Source: a virus
Strand: one strand, 5' to 3'
IMG/VR virus record: IMGVR_UViG_3300049830_000036
Span: 1 to 44,645 of that record
DNA length: 44,645 nucleotides
This document shows positions 25,644 to 33,556 of this stretch, piece by piece. The stretch's first letter is position 1; the number at the start of each line of letters is the position of its first letter. The position numbers were made by a program, and so were the translations under genes. The notes beneath the pieces were generated by a model. The model made no database searches. It was not told the DNA's origin and was given only the letters and a program-made list of their open reading frames with translations.

Positions 25644-26578
25644 ACTATTTCCCTTTCTAATTGCGAATTTACCAGATCTAACAGATTTAGGTTGATAGTG
25701 TATTCCTTATCTTCCACCTTTACATCATTCGTGTCTACCAGATTCTCAGTCTTCATACCACAGAGATTGAACCAGTCACACTGACGGAAGTAATCATAGC
25801 AGGACTCTCCGTGTTGCGGGAATAGTCCACCAGCACTATACATCTTGATCATCTCACAGTCATACAGGAGTTGCTGAATCCAAACCGCTCGCTGGAGATA
25901 AGACTTCCCAAATGGCAGTGCTTCATATTCCATGTTCATTGAATGGTACACTAGATATAGTACCTCATACTCACTAGCACCTGGAGCAATGGTATCTAGA
26001 ATAATAGAATACCCTAGAGCCTGTGCAGAGTTCTTATACTGTGCTTCATCTACCCTATTCTTGGTAGTCTTACACTCCAGTACTCGAAACTTCTTACTCT
26101 CCCGATGCACCAATACAGCATCGACATAGCCGCGATAGATAAATCCATCAGGCAGAACAATACGAAACGAAAGTTCAATGGCTGGTTTCCCTCCAATATA
26201 AGCGAGGTCATAATCACCAAGATGGATACCATTAAACACAGTAGGAAACTTTGCAACTGCATGTATTGCGAGGCAGAGAGACTTCTTAGCTTTCTCTTCT
26301 TCATCCCACAGTGGTGCATCCCAAGCAAGAAATGCTGCGAAGATTGCACGCTCGGTAGATTGTGATTGTAGGTACTCTTGGATACCAGCACCAACGGAGT
26401 GACCATATGCGAATGTGACATTAGGATTCTCTATTAGATTACCTTGTTCATCATAAACCAAACGCTCTTTCAGCTTGTCCAGTTGGAATCTCCGAGGGCA
26501 GGCATGTAGACTGAGGTTGCTGCTGTAAGACATTAGTTTCAGTTTTGGGTGTACCTGATCTGTCAATGTGATGTCCAT
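25640..26578 (-). CDS. PD-(D/E)XK nuclease, RecB/Cas4-like
   Basis: A 312-residue protein with the PD-(D/E)XK core: E135 (AIELSF), D153 (GYVDAV), E168-x-K170 (LECKT), then a Gln/Tyr-rich helix (QYKNSAQALGY). One N-terminal Cys (C27, HACPRRF) and three C-terminal Cys (C260, C267, C273) match the layout of the iron-sulfur cluster in Cas4/AddB nucleases, though the spacing between the first two of the trio (6 residues) is wider than the common 2. It is probably a 5'-3' exonuclease for recombination or host DNA use, and works near the Sak4-like and RecD-like proteins. Confidence 0.85.
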   Translation of the reverse strand: MDITLTDQVHPKLKLMSYSSNLSLHACPRRFQLDKLKERLVYDEQGNLIENPNVTFAYGHSVGAGIQEYLQSQSTERAIFAAFLAWDAPLWDEEEKAKKSLCLAIHAVAKFPTVFNGIHLGDYDLAYIGGKPAIELSFRIVLPDGFIYRGYVDAVLVHRESKKFRVLECKTTKNRVDEAQYKNSAQALGYSIILDTIAPGASEYEVLYLVYHSMNMEYEALPFGKSYLQRAVWIQQLLYDCEMIKMYSAGGLFPQHGESCYDYFRQCDWFNLCGMKTENLVDTNDVKVEDKEYTINLNLLDLVNSQLEREIV

Positions 26579-26918
26579 TGTATATTACTTTCTTAGCTAG
26601 TTTCTCTATGCATACTGGATGAATATTTAGGAAGCGAGCGAAATGATACAACTCGTATTCGTGTGGTCTACTGCGTTTACAGTAGGAACAGTGCGATCGT
26701 AATACGGTATCGTCACTAGACCGCAGACAATTCCAGCATCCTCCGTATGGTTCATTGATCGGATACTCCTGGAAATGAGGCGGAATTGGATTAGCCTTAA
26801 CTACTTCTAATAACTTATTCGCTTCATTGAAATAGTTGATGTAGTATGATTTCCTGTACCTCAGATAGATGCACAGGAAAAGATAGAGATCATCACTGTA
26901 ATTGGTATCCACGGGCAA
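26451..26918 (-). CDS. Cys-rich early protein overlapping the nuclease gene
   Basis: A 155-residue protein with a zinc-finger-like set CWNC (C61, C64) and CSYC (C77, C80). The region 26579-26892 has no other good coding frame, so the gene is likely real, but its last 42 codons run inside the start of the nuclease gene (128-base overlap, or 83 if the nuclease starts at its second Met). The overlapping tail is Gln/Pro/Thr-rich and low-complexity, as expected for a sequence shaped by the other frame. Function unknown. Confidence 0.6.
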   Translation of the reverse strand: MPVDTNYSDDLYLFLCIYLRYRKSYYINYFNEANKLLEVVKANPIPPHFQEYPINEPYGGCWNCLRSSDDTVLRSHCSYCKRSRPHEYELYHFARFLNIHPVCIEKLAKKVIYNGHHIDRSGTPKTETNVLQQQPQSTCLPSEIPTGQAERAFGL

Positions 26919-27186
26919 GTATCTCCTGCTTTGCTTGCATATTCATATCAAGGTACTGTGAATCTATCACTGAGAGAATAGCTTCAACAGTAAGTTCATC
27001 TGACCAATCTGCTGCATGAGGAAATTCTATTTCATTACGAAGAAGAGAGAGACCATCAGTTAGCTGGTAGAAATAGGTATGAGTGAATAGGGGATGCGCA
27101 CAGATTACAATGCGACAATAGTTTCTAGTACCACACCAGAGTACCTTCACTGGTTTAGCATCTGGAGGGTCAGCAAAATCTACCAT
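26893..27186 (-). CDS. Hypothetical early protein
   Basis: A 97-residue protein, not recognised. The ATG at 27186 overlaps the TGA of the upstream gene (TGATG); a GTG three bases upstream is an alternative. Composition is mixed with an aromatic-rich centre (HTYFYQL) and an acidic end. Its 3' end overlaps the start of the Cys-rich gene by 26 bases. Confidence 0.6.
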   Translation of the reverse strand: MVDFADPPDAKPVKVLWCGTRNYCRIVICAHPLFTHTYFYQLTDGLSLLRNEIEFPHAADWSDELTVEAILSVIDSQYLDMNMQAKQEILARGYQLQ

Positions 27187-27452
27187 CACAGATCTTCCAT
27201 AGTAATCTGCTTACCACCTTTACTCTTACCTGCACCTTTAACTATCGCACTCGCAATGGTAGTCTGTGTAATATTCATTAGCCCAGAAACAACAATACCG
27301 ACTTCATCGTCGGATAGTGTGGTGACTAATGCAGGATCTTTGCGTAGTGCAGTGTGGATTATTTTAGCTAGGGAATGGAGCTGAGGATTAGCTTCCAAGA
27401 GCTGTGCTTGGAGAGTTAAGATGGATTCTTTGATCTGCTCAGTAGGAGTCAT
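27186..27452 (-). CDS. Hypothetical small early protein
   Basis: An 88-residue helical protein with a Gly/Lys-rich basic linker near the end (KGAGKSKGGKQ). Not recognised. It is coupled by overlap at both ends (ATGA with the upstream 69-residue gene, TGATG with the downstream gene). Confidence 0.65.
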   Translation of the reverse strand: MTPTEQIKESILTLQAQLLEANPQLHSLAKIIHTALRKDPALVTTLSDDEVGIVVSGLMNITQTTIASAIVKGAGKSKGGKQITMEDL

Positions 27453-27658
27453 GATGGGTTCGCATCCAATTCGGATTGGTTTTTATAAGGCTTAAGAGAT
27501 GGATTAGATTCATGTTGGGTACGTAGTACACCTGCCACTGCACAGGTACAGTAGTAAGGCTGAGTGCCTAGTGCATTAGTACCTATGAGAATGTAACCCA
27601 TATTATTGCATAGGCGACAGATACCAGATTCAGATACTTGTGGAATAGGTGTGTTCAT
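27449..27658 (-). CDS. Small Cys-pair protein
   Basis: A 69-residue protein with two Cys pairs, CRLC and CTC, spaced by about 22 residues, probably binding one zinc. The start is placed at ATG 27658, four bases after the upstream stop; the open frame extends further but would run into the upstream gene. The stop overlaps the next ATG (ATGA). Similar zinc-ribbon proteins are frequent in phage early operons. Confidence 0.6.
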   Translation of the reverse strand: MNTPIPQVSESGICRLCNNMGYILIGTNALGTQPYYCTCAVAGVLRTQHESNPSLKPYKNQSELDANPS

Positions 27659-27662
27659 GATA

Positions 27663-27869
27663 TTAGAACTCCAATCCTTTCTTCTCTGCAATCCACTTAG
27701 TCACTACTATCTCATCTTCACCTACTGTGTTAGTTCTCTTCAGTGAATCCATCTGTGATAGTGGGAACCATTCAGTAGTCTGTCCTTCTATTGCAAACTG
27801 TACTGCCTTATCAGTCTCTCGGAGAATGGTGCCAGTGAAGGTTACTACATCTTTAGTTGCTCTTGACAT
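27663..27869 (-). CDS. Small hypothetical early protein
   Basis: A 68-residue protein starting MSRATKDVV, with alternating beta strands and the pattern 'VQFAIEGQTTEWFPLSQ', similar to small phage proteins with one beta barrel. The start at 27869 is chosen because upstream in-frame sequence lies within the neighbour. It overlaps the 97-residue gene by 17 bases. Confidence 0.6.
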   Translation of the reverse strand: MSRATKDVVTFTGTILRETDKAVQFAIEGQTTEWFPLSQMDSLKRTNTVGEDEIVVTKWIAEKKGLEF

Positions 27870-28146
27870 CTGCGCCCATCTCCATAAAGTTAATTCCAGT
27901 ATCAATGCCAAGTTTCTCTTCCACTGACTTATACACCTTCAGAGAGAAAGTAATCTTGGATGATTCCCGCTTGAAATACACTCTCACAAACCATTTCTTT
28001 TCTGAGAGCATAAACTTATACAGTGTATCTTGTGTTCTTTCTTTCAGTACTGCTTTAATCACACGACGATGATAGGCAACAGGTGATGCTACTGTGCATT
28101 TACCTGTTGCCTTGAGTTGTTCCCAAATTGCTTGATACTTACGCAT
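27853..28146 (-). CDS. Small basic hypothetical early protein
   Basis: A 97-residue Lys/Arg-rich protein with a helical N-terminal half and beta strands (WFVRVYFKRESSKITFSLKV). Not recognised. It overlaps the upstream gene by 8 bases, consistent with one operon. Confidence 0.6.
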   Translation of the reverse strand: MRKYQAIWEQLKATGKCTVASPVAYHRRVIKAVLKERTQDTLYKFMLSEKKWFVRVYFKRESSKITFSLKVYKSVEEKLGIDTGINFMEMGADVKSN

Positions 28147-28504
28147 CTTCCACTTTTAGGATTGTGTATGGATACTTCTTTGGTTCTAACCAGAGAGTTA
28201 GATTGTATCCATCGTCTACTAATTTTTTAGTGGTACCTTGTACATATTCTAACTCTGTTGGTTCAGTAATAGCTACTACTACTTTAACTGGTACTACATC
28301 AAACCTCAGTACATCTTTCGCATTCTCTTCCTCATATCCTATACCTCTAATCGTTCCTTCCATCTTAGAGCGTACTGATCTGATATGAGATTGGAAGTTC
28401 TTTAGATCTTCTTGAGATGTGAAGGATAGAGTGATCTTTTTACCAGCTACTAGCTCGGCATAGATCTCTCTGACGGATAGAGCTGTTGATGGAGTGTCTG
28501 ACAT
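28139..28504 (-). CDS. Hypothetical early protein with structured 5' leader
   Basis: A 121-residue protein starting MSDTPS, with a likely mixed alpha/beta fold (KKITLSFTSQEDLKNF, FDVVPVKVVVAI). Not recognised. Upstream lies a 185-base gap containing a long imperfect inverted repeat (28538-28552 with 28598-28612), so the start of this operon segment may be regulated at RNA level. Confidence 0.65.
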   Translation of the reverse strand: MSDTPSTALSVREIYAELVAGKKITLSFTSQEDLKNFQSHIRSVRSKMEGTIRGIGYEEENAKDVLRFDVVPVKVVVAITEPTELEYVQGTTKKLVDDGYNLTLWLEPKKYPYTILKVEDA

Positions 28505-28537
28505 AGGGTTTCCAATCTAGTTAGTTATGTTTCTCAA

Positions 28538-28612
28538 TGCTTACTCCACAGATTAGAGTTTTGTTTAGTTAAATGATTAAGCATCAACCAAACCAATTCT
28601 GTGGGCTAAGCA
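28538..28612 (-). promoter_or_regulatory. Inverted repeat in 5' leader
   Basis: Arms 28538-28552 and 28598-28612 are reverse complements at 13 of 15 positions, with a 45-base loop, lying 34-108 bases upstream of the start of the 121-residue gene on the minus strand. It may be a leader RNA hairpin or an operator. No Rho-independent U-tail follows. Confidence 0.5.
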
Positions 28613-28689
28613 CTATTCCTGTCTAGTGAGTCCGCTTGATTATCTCGCGCAGAATACTATGAGAGGGGCTTAACTACCTGCGCAGGGTT

Positions 28690-29016
28690 CTATACGTGTA
28701 CTACTCCTGTGATCTGTTTCTCATGCTCTGCTACCCTAGCTTCTAACTTCCCAACCTTTTCATAAAGAGCGTAGTATCGATCTTGCATAGTGTTAAGACG
28801 TTCACTCATGTGATGACTATAGTTCTTGACGTTGTTACCGAGATCTAGTACTGTGCGAGCAAGAGTTTTTTCTACTGGTTTGATAGTCGCTAGTGGCGCT
28901 TCGCAGTCCGCACCTGCTGCACTGGCAATTGTATTCATTGCTTCTTTAAGAACTTTATCTACTGCTGCTTTACTCACTGGTACTTTAACTGTTTTCTCTC
29001 TCTTTGCTGTACTCAT
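28690..29016 (-). CDS. Coiled-coil hypothetical protein
   Basis: A 108-residue protein starting MSTAKREK. The N-terminus is basic. Residues 60-108 form a probable coiled coil (MSERLNTMQDRYYALYEKVG, then KLEARVAEHEKQI). The start at 29016 is chosen over ATG 29028 because it is the better-spaced one after a GGAGTGAC-type site. The gene is isolated, with gaps of 185 bases downstream and about 270 upstream. Possibly a small oligomeric DNA-associated protein. Confidence 0.65.
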   Translation of the reverse strand: MSTAKREKTVKVPVSKAAVDKVLKEAMNTIASAAGADCEAPLATIKPVEKTLARTVLDLGNNVKNYSHHMSERLNTMQDRYYALYEKVGKLEARVAEHEKQITGVVHV

Positions 29017-29075
29017 GGTATGTGTCACTCCTGTGATTGAATTGGAATTGGGTATGGTAGTTATTTATAAGGATA

Positions 29076-29081
29076 CCAGCC
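29076..29081 (-). promoter_or_regulatory. Candidate extended -10 element
   Basis: On the minus strand TGG-TATCCT occurs about 60 bases upstream of the 108-residue gene. The same extended -10 is used in the promoter at 34405-34433. The matching -35 is weak, so this is only a candidate. Confidence 0.3.
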
Positions 29082-29231
29082 TTAAGTAGTTACGTTTAGT
29101 GCCAGAGCTACCAAAGGCAGAGGATACTTACACAATTAACGTCAACAAGTATCAAGAGTACGACTGGATATAGGATGTACCTAGGTACGAGGCTACAGAC
29201 AATCCAGTAAGTCTTAAGCTCCTAGTGCAAA

Positions 29232-29262
29232 AGCCCTAGTAGACTTGTGATCTACTAGGGCT
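29232..29262 (-). terminator. Intrinsic terminator after the 220-residue gene
   Basis: A perfect 12-bp stem (29232-29243 with 29251-29262, reading AGCCCTAGTAGA) with a 7-base loop, followed on the minus strand by TTTTGC. It lies 27 bases beyond the stop of the gene at 29289-29951 and would end its transcript, making that gene a separate unit. Confidence 0.75.
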
Positions 29263-29288
29263 AGGTACTACATTACACTTTTGGTGTA

Positions 29289-29951
29289 TTAGAGGTTGGC
29301 GCTCAGATCAACATCGTGACCTTTGATAATTGCATCTGCTTTATTGTTCAGGAATTCAAACACATCAGCAAACTCTTCTGCATTAGTGGTAGCTGCAAAC
29401 CACTGACCCAGTTGGCTCTTAAGAAAGGTAACAACTTCTTTCTTAAACTTGCATTCCTGAAACCGGCCAACCAAGAGTTTAGCAGCATTGCCAACTTGGT
29501 CAACACTCTTACCAGTAACAGAGGGAACAACTGCAAGATAATCCTTGGTGAAAGCTTCCCAAGTTTCCTTGCTGATACCACCACCACGACGATCCGAAGG
29601 CGGGAGATTAGCAATGTAAGCCCAAGAGAGTTCATTAGCTTTCAGAGTCTCTTGAGTGATCTTAACATCAGAGTTAACTTGCTCGCGTGCTTGGATGACT
29701 ACTACATCTTCCATCACTGAGAGCAGGAGTTCAAGTTCTTTCTTTGCTGCTTCTTTCGCTTTCTTACCAGCTTCATCATCTGGGTAAGTAGCTGCTGCAC
29801 GAGTGAGAATGTCGATTACTGCTGCATCGGTAGGTACACCGAATTTAAGATTAACAGTCTCTCGTTTGTTACCGAGTTCATCCTTTTTGAAATGGAACTT
29901 AAAAGCTTTTTCGATAGTGAGGGAAGGTGCTGCTTGGGGAATTGCAGACAT
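29289..29951 (-). CDS. Abundant-type hypothetical early protein (220 aa)
   Basis: A 220-residue acidic/lysine-rich soluble protein. The N-terminal strand region (FKFHFKKDELGNKRETVNLK) is followed by long helices. It is a single-gene unit with a clear AAAGGAAAC ribosome site and a strong terminator behind it, which suggests high expression. Its layout (about 215 residues, N-terminal beta, helical rest) resembles that of the 212-residue protein at 35390 but I see no clear sequence identity. Function unknown; a DNA-binding or anti-host role would fit. Confidence 0.7.
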   Translation of the reverse strand: MSAIPQAAPSLTIEKAFKFHFKKDELGNKRETVNLKFGVPTDAAVIDILTRAAATYPDDEAGKKAKEAAKKELELLLSVMEDVVVIQAREQVNSDVKITQETLKANELSWAYIANLPPSDRRGGGISKETWEAFTKDYLAVVPSVTGKSVDQVGNAAKLLVGRFQECKFKKEVVTFLKSQLGQWFAATTNAEEFADVFEFLNNKADAIIKGHDVDLSANL

Positions 29952-30045
29952 GATGTGTTTCCTTTGCTTAGTGGATTGGATTGATACTACATTGATACTG
30001 CGGTTTGTACTACTTACTACTGGTACTAATGTGAGTAGGGAATAC

Positions 30046-30201
30046 CTACCACAGTTTCTCTGCTACAATGAACAGCGAACCTTTACCATCTACATCTTGT
30101 ATTATTCTTTTCTCTCCTCTAAGTCTGCTATACTGTGAGCATATCTCTTCCCAGTTACGAGAGATATCTAAGCAGACACCGAAGTTATAAAGATAGAACA
30201 T
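30046..30201 (-). CDS. 51-residue early gene
   Basis: A 51-codon frame with one of the best ribosome sites of the genome (AAGGAGGAG, 10 bases before ATG 30201) and a promoter directly upstream (30239-30267). The predicted product starts MFYLYNFGVCLDISRNWEEI and is small, aromatic and mixed in charge. Not recognised. It is the first gene of a leftward unit and lies before the 220-residue gene. Confidence 0.75.
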   Translation of the reverse strand: MFYLYNFGVCLDISRNWEEICSQYSRLRGEKRIIQDVDGKGSLFIVAEKLW

Positions 30202-30238
30202 AGTAGTTACTCCTCCTTAGAAGTGATGGCGAATTGTG

Positions 30239-30267
30239 ATAGTAACATGGGGCCGGGTTGATGTCAA
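30239..30267 (-). promoter_or_regulatory. Sigma-70-type leftward promoter
   Basis: On the minus strand: perfect -35 TTGACA (30262-30267), 17-base spacer, -10 TACTAT (30239-30244) preceded by TGT (extended -10). It points into the 51-residue gene at 30046-30201, whose ATG lies about 38 bases downstream. Confidence 0.75.
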
Positions 30268-30301
30268 GAGGGGATTTTTATGCTAGATAGAGTATATGAT
30301 A

Positions 30302-30463
30302 CTAGCAGAGTGTGAAACTTATATTCTCATACCAATCATATGTAATACCTTCACTATCTTCTAACGGAGCTGATAGTACCTGTTTAATAGCTTCTTCTGC
30401 TTGTTCCTCTGTTAAATCTAACTCACCTAAATCTACATTGAAAGACACATTAAGTATTGACAT
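30302..30463 (-). CDS. 53-residue acidic early gene
   Basis: A 53-codon frame starting MSILNVSFNVDLGELDLTEE, acidic and probably a small alpha/beta protein. A GGAGA site precedes the ATG, and it begins 3 bases after the stop of the helicase gene, so it is an operon member. Function unknown; the acidic nature recalls DNA-mimic proteins but this is only composition. Confidence 0.75.
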   Translation of the reverse strand: MSILNVSFNVDLGELDLTEEQAEEAIKQVLSAPLEDSEGITYDWYENISFTLC

Positions 30464-30466
30464 GAT

Positions 30467-32173
30467 CTATTCTCCAGTTAGTTTCATTTGCTGTTGCTTA
30501 TCCGCGATTTTACCTTTGAAGTATTCTGCTTTCTCCGCCAGAGTATTACCTTTAATCCTCTGACTAAGAATCCCTTTTTCAAATGAATTGGGTTCGCAGA
30601 TTATGTACAGTTCCTCTCTTGGTCTGGTACATGCAGTGTAAAGTAACTCTCTTTGAAGCATAATGTTATGGGATTGGTGCAGGATTAAGAATACTTTTCT
30701 CCACTCAGAACCCTGAGATTTATGTACTGTAAGTACGTATCCCAGAAGTAGAGAGTTGACTTCGGAAGCGGTTGAGATACTAACTTCCTCTTCTGAATGG
30801 TACATACGGAGAGTTATTACATGTGATGCCTCCGTGATTCTATCTTCACCTGCATTTCCTGCCATTAGATCAAGCATAGAATCTATATCATCTAAATCCT
30901 TAGCTTCCGCTTCCAGTTTGTGTACTACATCAGTGGTAGTTTCTGGCTTTCGATAGTGCCCCCAACGATCTAGAAGTATGCTAGGTTCTTGATACTTCAC
31001 TCCAGAGTAGGAGCCGTTCATGCTGATGGATACTATCTCTGCATCTTCTTTATCGTACAGTACCTTATCTCCTACTGCCAGATAATGTTTCTTGAAACCT
31101 GCAATGATTTCATAAGTTACTGCTTTTCTCTGAGTAGCTATGAACTGAGCAATGAAATTGTTTAGATCAATAGAACCGAATGCTTTATTGAATGGAATTA
31201 GGATGATATCTTCTGAGGGATTGTACTGTCCTGCTTGGATAGCAGCAGTGAAGAATTTAGCAGCAGTGAGGAGAGCTGCATCTGGATGGAGTTTCTTTTT
31301 CCACGGATGGATTTTTAGTTTCTCAGGTACATAGAAGGTAGGGAACTCAGATGCTAGTATCTCTTTACCAGAGAGAATTCTATGCGCCAGCCTAATAATA
31401 GGAGATTCCAACGCTTGACGGTAAACCTCGGTAAGTTCAATCGTCGGTAATTCAAGCATCTTATATCCCAGTATTGCGCTTCCGAATACCGGCGGCAGTT
31501 GTTGAATATCACCAAGAAATATGTATTGTGGTTTATGCGGAAGTGCATTTTCTAACTCCTTAAAAAGTTCTACTGATACCATAGAGGGTTCATCTAGGAC
31601 TACAGTAGTAATAGATGCAGGGAGAGGATTACCAGCATGGCGAGTAGCTTCAAAACGCATAGTATTCTTCATCTTCTGCGAACCTTCATCCCATACTTCA
31701 TAGTACACTGGCTGGTACTCTAGCAGTTTATGAATAGTGAGAGTATTACCTTTCATAGATTCAGGCATTACTTGTTTCATATTCATTACTGCGCGTCTGG
31801 TGTAGGCGCAACATACAATGCCAGGAGTATCAGATGCTAGATACTTATGGCCATCATTGATGTACTTACCGGCAGAACCATCTGCGATTTTGTAGTTAAT
31901 GATCTCTCGTTCACAGGTAGTTTTACCTGTACCAGCAGCACCTAGAACGATTAAGGATTTACCTTTGAGTGCGGTAGTTACTGCTAGTGATTGGAGTTGG
32001 TTGAGAGTGATAGCAGTAGTACCATCTTTACTGAGAGATTTGATAGCAGTCTCCAGTGGTTTTTCTGGTACTGGTGACACTACTGGTGCAGATGTAGGTG
32101 TAGATGCGGATGCAGCAGCTGTAGCTCTTGCTTTAGCTAGAAGAGCAGCTAGGCGATCAGGATGTAGTGGCAT
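30467..32173 (-). CDS. SF1B DNA helicase, RecD2/Dda-like
   Basis: A 568-residue protein with an Ala/Pro/Ser-rich N-terminal linker (1-45), Walker A GAAGTGKT (78-85), motif Ia/Ib region, motif II VVLDEPSM (D194, E195), motif III GDIQQLPP (from 221), then motif V around LTVHKSQGSEW (about 480-490) and motif VI LLYTACTRPRE (about 508-518). These are the motifs of RecD/Dda 5'-3' helicases. It likely acts in replication restart and recombination together with the nuclease and Sak4-like proteins of the same operon. Confidence 0.92.
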   Translation of the reverse strand: MPLHPDRLAALLAKARATAAASASTPTSAPVVSPVPEKPLETAIKSLSKDGTTAITLNQLQSLAVTTALKGKSLIVLGAAGTGKTTCEREIINYKIADGSAGKYINDGHKYLASDTPGIVCCAYTRRAVMNMKQVMPESMKGNTLTIHKLLEYQPVYYEVWDEGSQKMKNTMRFEATRHAGNPLPASITTVVLDEPSMVSVELFKELENALPHKPQYIFLGDIQQLPPVFGSAILGYKMLELPTIELTEVYRQALESPIIRLAHRILSGKEILASEFPTFYVPEKLKIHPWKKKLHPDAALLTAAKFFTAAIQAGQYNPSEDIILIPFNKAFGSIDLNNFIAQFIATQRKAVTYEIIAGFKKHYLAVGDKVLYDKEDAEIVSISMNGSYSGVKYQEPSILLDRWGHYRKPETTTDVVHKLEAEAKDLDDIDSMLDLMAGNAGEDRITEASHVITLRMYHSEEEVSISTASEVNSLLLGYVLTVHKSQGSEWRKVFLILHQSHNIMLQRELLYTACTRPREELYIICEPNSFEKGILSQRIKGNTLAEKAEYFKGKIADKQQQMKLTGE

Positions 32174-32177
32174 AGTG

Positions 32178-32558
32178 TTAGTCTGCTACCTTAATTAATA
32201 CTACTGGTTGAATGGATGAATCTTTAGGTTGACGGAATGATAGTGCTATCTGCTTGCTAGTATTTCTGGCCTGATAGATTAGATCAGACAGGTTAGCATT
32301 ATCTACCATGAATAATCTGTATACTATATCTTGGTGTACTGTAGTATCATAGATCATTCTACCTGCTGCAAACTCTGGATGCCAGTAGAGTTGATAATAC
32401 TTAGCTAGTTTAGGTTTCAGCCATACTGGTACATTCCACTGTGTTTGTATGATTCTCTCAAATGCACCAGATGATATATGCTTAGCTATATTGATTTTAT
32501 TCGAGCTAATATATGCATCTAACTGTGCAGGAGTAAAGATACTAGGAGAATTAGACAT
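32178..32558 (-). CDS. Hypothetical early protein
   Basis: A 126-residue protein starting MSNSPSIFTPAQLDAYISSN, helical and aromatic-rich (LAKYYQLYWHPEFAAG). The start at 32558 lies within the end of the upstream gene (8-base overlap); an ATG at 32588 is possible but would extend further into that gene. It ends 4 bases before the helicase start. Not recognised. Confidence 0.65.
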   Translation of the reverse strand: MSNSPSIFTPAQLDAYISSNKINIAKHISSGAFERIIQTQWNVPVWLKPKLAKYYQLYWHPEFAAGRMIYDTTVHQDIVYRLFMVDNANLSDLIYQARNTSKQIALSFRQPKDSSIQPVVLIKVAD

Positions 32559-33552
32559 TCTCACCACCATCACCTTTCTGCACTGCACTAGCAGCTAACT
32601 TCTCTGCCATTTCCCATGCAATCTTGGCTCTCAGATAAGCTACCTTGCTAGGATAGTCTGCTTGCACTGGTAGTTTATCAGGTGCGCCCATTACTAGAGC
32701 CTGAATGTTCGCTTGCTCAGTAGTGGTAGTTTCATCTATGATCTTAAATGGAGAATCATTTAGATCTAGGCCGAGGAAGTTCTCATGCTTGGCTACGCTA
32801 TCATACATTAGGCGCAGTAGTGAGCTAGAGAATTGTGTGCCATGCTCTAAGTTATCTTCTAGATAGTCTACTATCTCTTTCAGATCATTCAGTTCTATTT
32901 TCCAGATTTGGTAATCGCTACGGCCGCAGTTACGAATGATCTCTTTCCAGTATTCATTACATGCAATGCTGGTGCCATTGATAGATAGAAGTGTGTGAGG
33001 GAATGAGACGGCAGCATCTGCCCAATCTGCTAAGATACGAGCGTAGATTTCTGGCCTGCGCTGAGGATTATTAATCATGCGCTGTAGTGCTAGTTCGCGA
33101 TTAATCTGGCGATCTAAATCGGAGCGGATTACTCTACCAGTTTCAAATGTTTCCCTGCACTCATACCAGCTATCTATCCAGTAGCGGATATTGGATAGAT
33201 CACAGTTATCAGTAGTTACTGCATAGTGTGGGATAGTGATAGATGGTACTTTAATTGTATCCACCCAGTTCACTATCTTAGCTAGGCGCTCCATGTTTAA
33301 TGCTACAGTGGAGTCAGAAGGTCTAGCTTGTGCGCGGAATTCTATTGCACCAGTAGAATTCATTAGACCCAGGAATAGGAGCTTAGATTCTACTGGCTCT
33401 AACTTACCTTCTACCCAGCGCGGGAGAAAGGATAGTAGTTTCCTAGTAGGTAGAGATAGGATAGGATGTGATTCTGTGCGATCATTAATAGTGTGTGGGA
33501 AATGTTCGCAGCGGTATGTGATACCAGAAAGGGCGCAGATTATTGTTGTCAT
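32551..33552 (-). CDS. Large hypothetical early protein (333 aa)
   Basis: A 333-residue protein. The ATG at 33552 is 4 bases after the stop of a 34-codon leader frame. The N-terminus reads MTTIICALSGITYRCEHFPH, a pattern ('LSGxxYxCEHFPxxL') I recall from proteins of other short-tailed phages encoded near the RecD-like helicase, with no known role. The C-terminal third is helical. Two Cys near the N-terminus could bind a metal. It is probably involved in replication or recombination by operon position. Confidence 0.65.
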   Translation of the reverse strand: MTTIICALSGITYRCEHFPHTINDRTESHPILSLPTRKLLSFLPRWVEGKLEPVESKLLFLGLMNSTGAIEFRAQARPSDSTVALNMERLAKIVNWVDTIKVPSITIPHYAVTTDNCDLSNIRYWIDSWYECRETFETGRVIRSDLDRQINRELALQRMINNPQRRPEIYARILADWADAAVSFPHTLLSINGTSIACNEYWKEIIRNCGRSDYQIWKIELNDLKEIVDYLEDNLEHGTQFSSSLLRLMYDSVAKHENFLGLDLNDSPFKIIDETTTTEQANIQALVMGAPDKLPVQADYPSKVAYLRAKIAWEMAEKLAASAVQKGDGGENV

Positions 33553-33556
33553 GGTT

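Noticed and set aside
28505-28690. Possible tRNA-like folding in the gap
   Set aside because: No TTC-loop consensus, no acceptor stem and no anticodon arm that fits.
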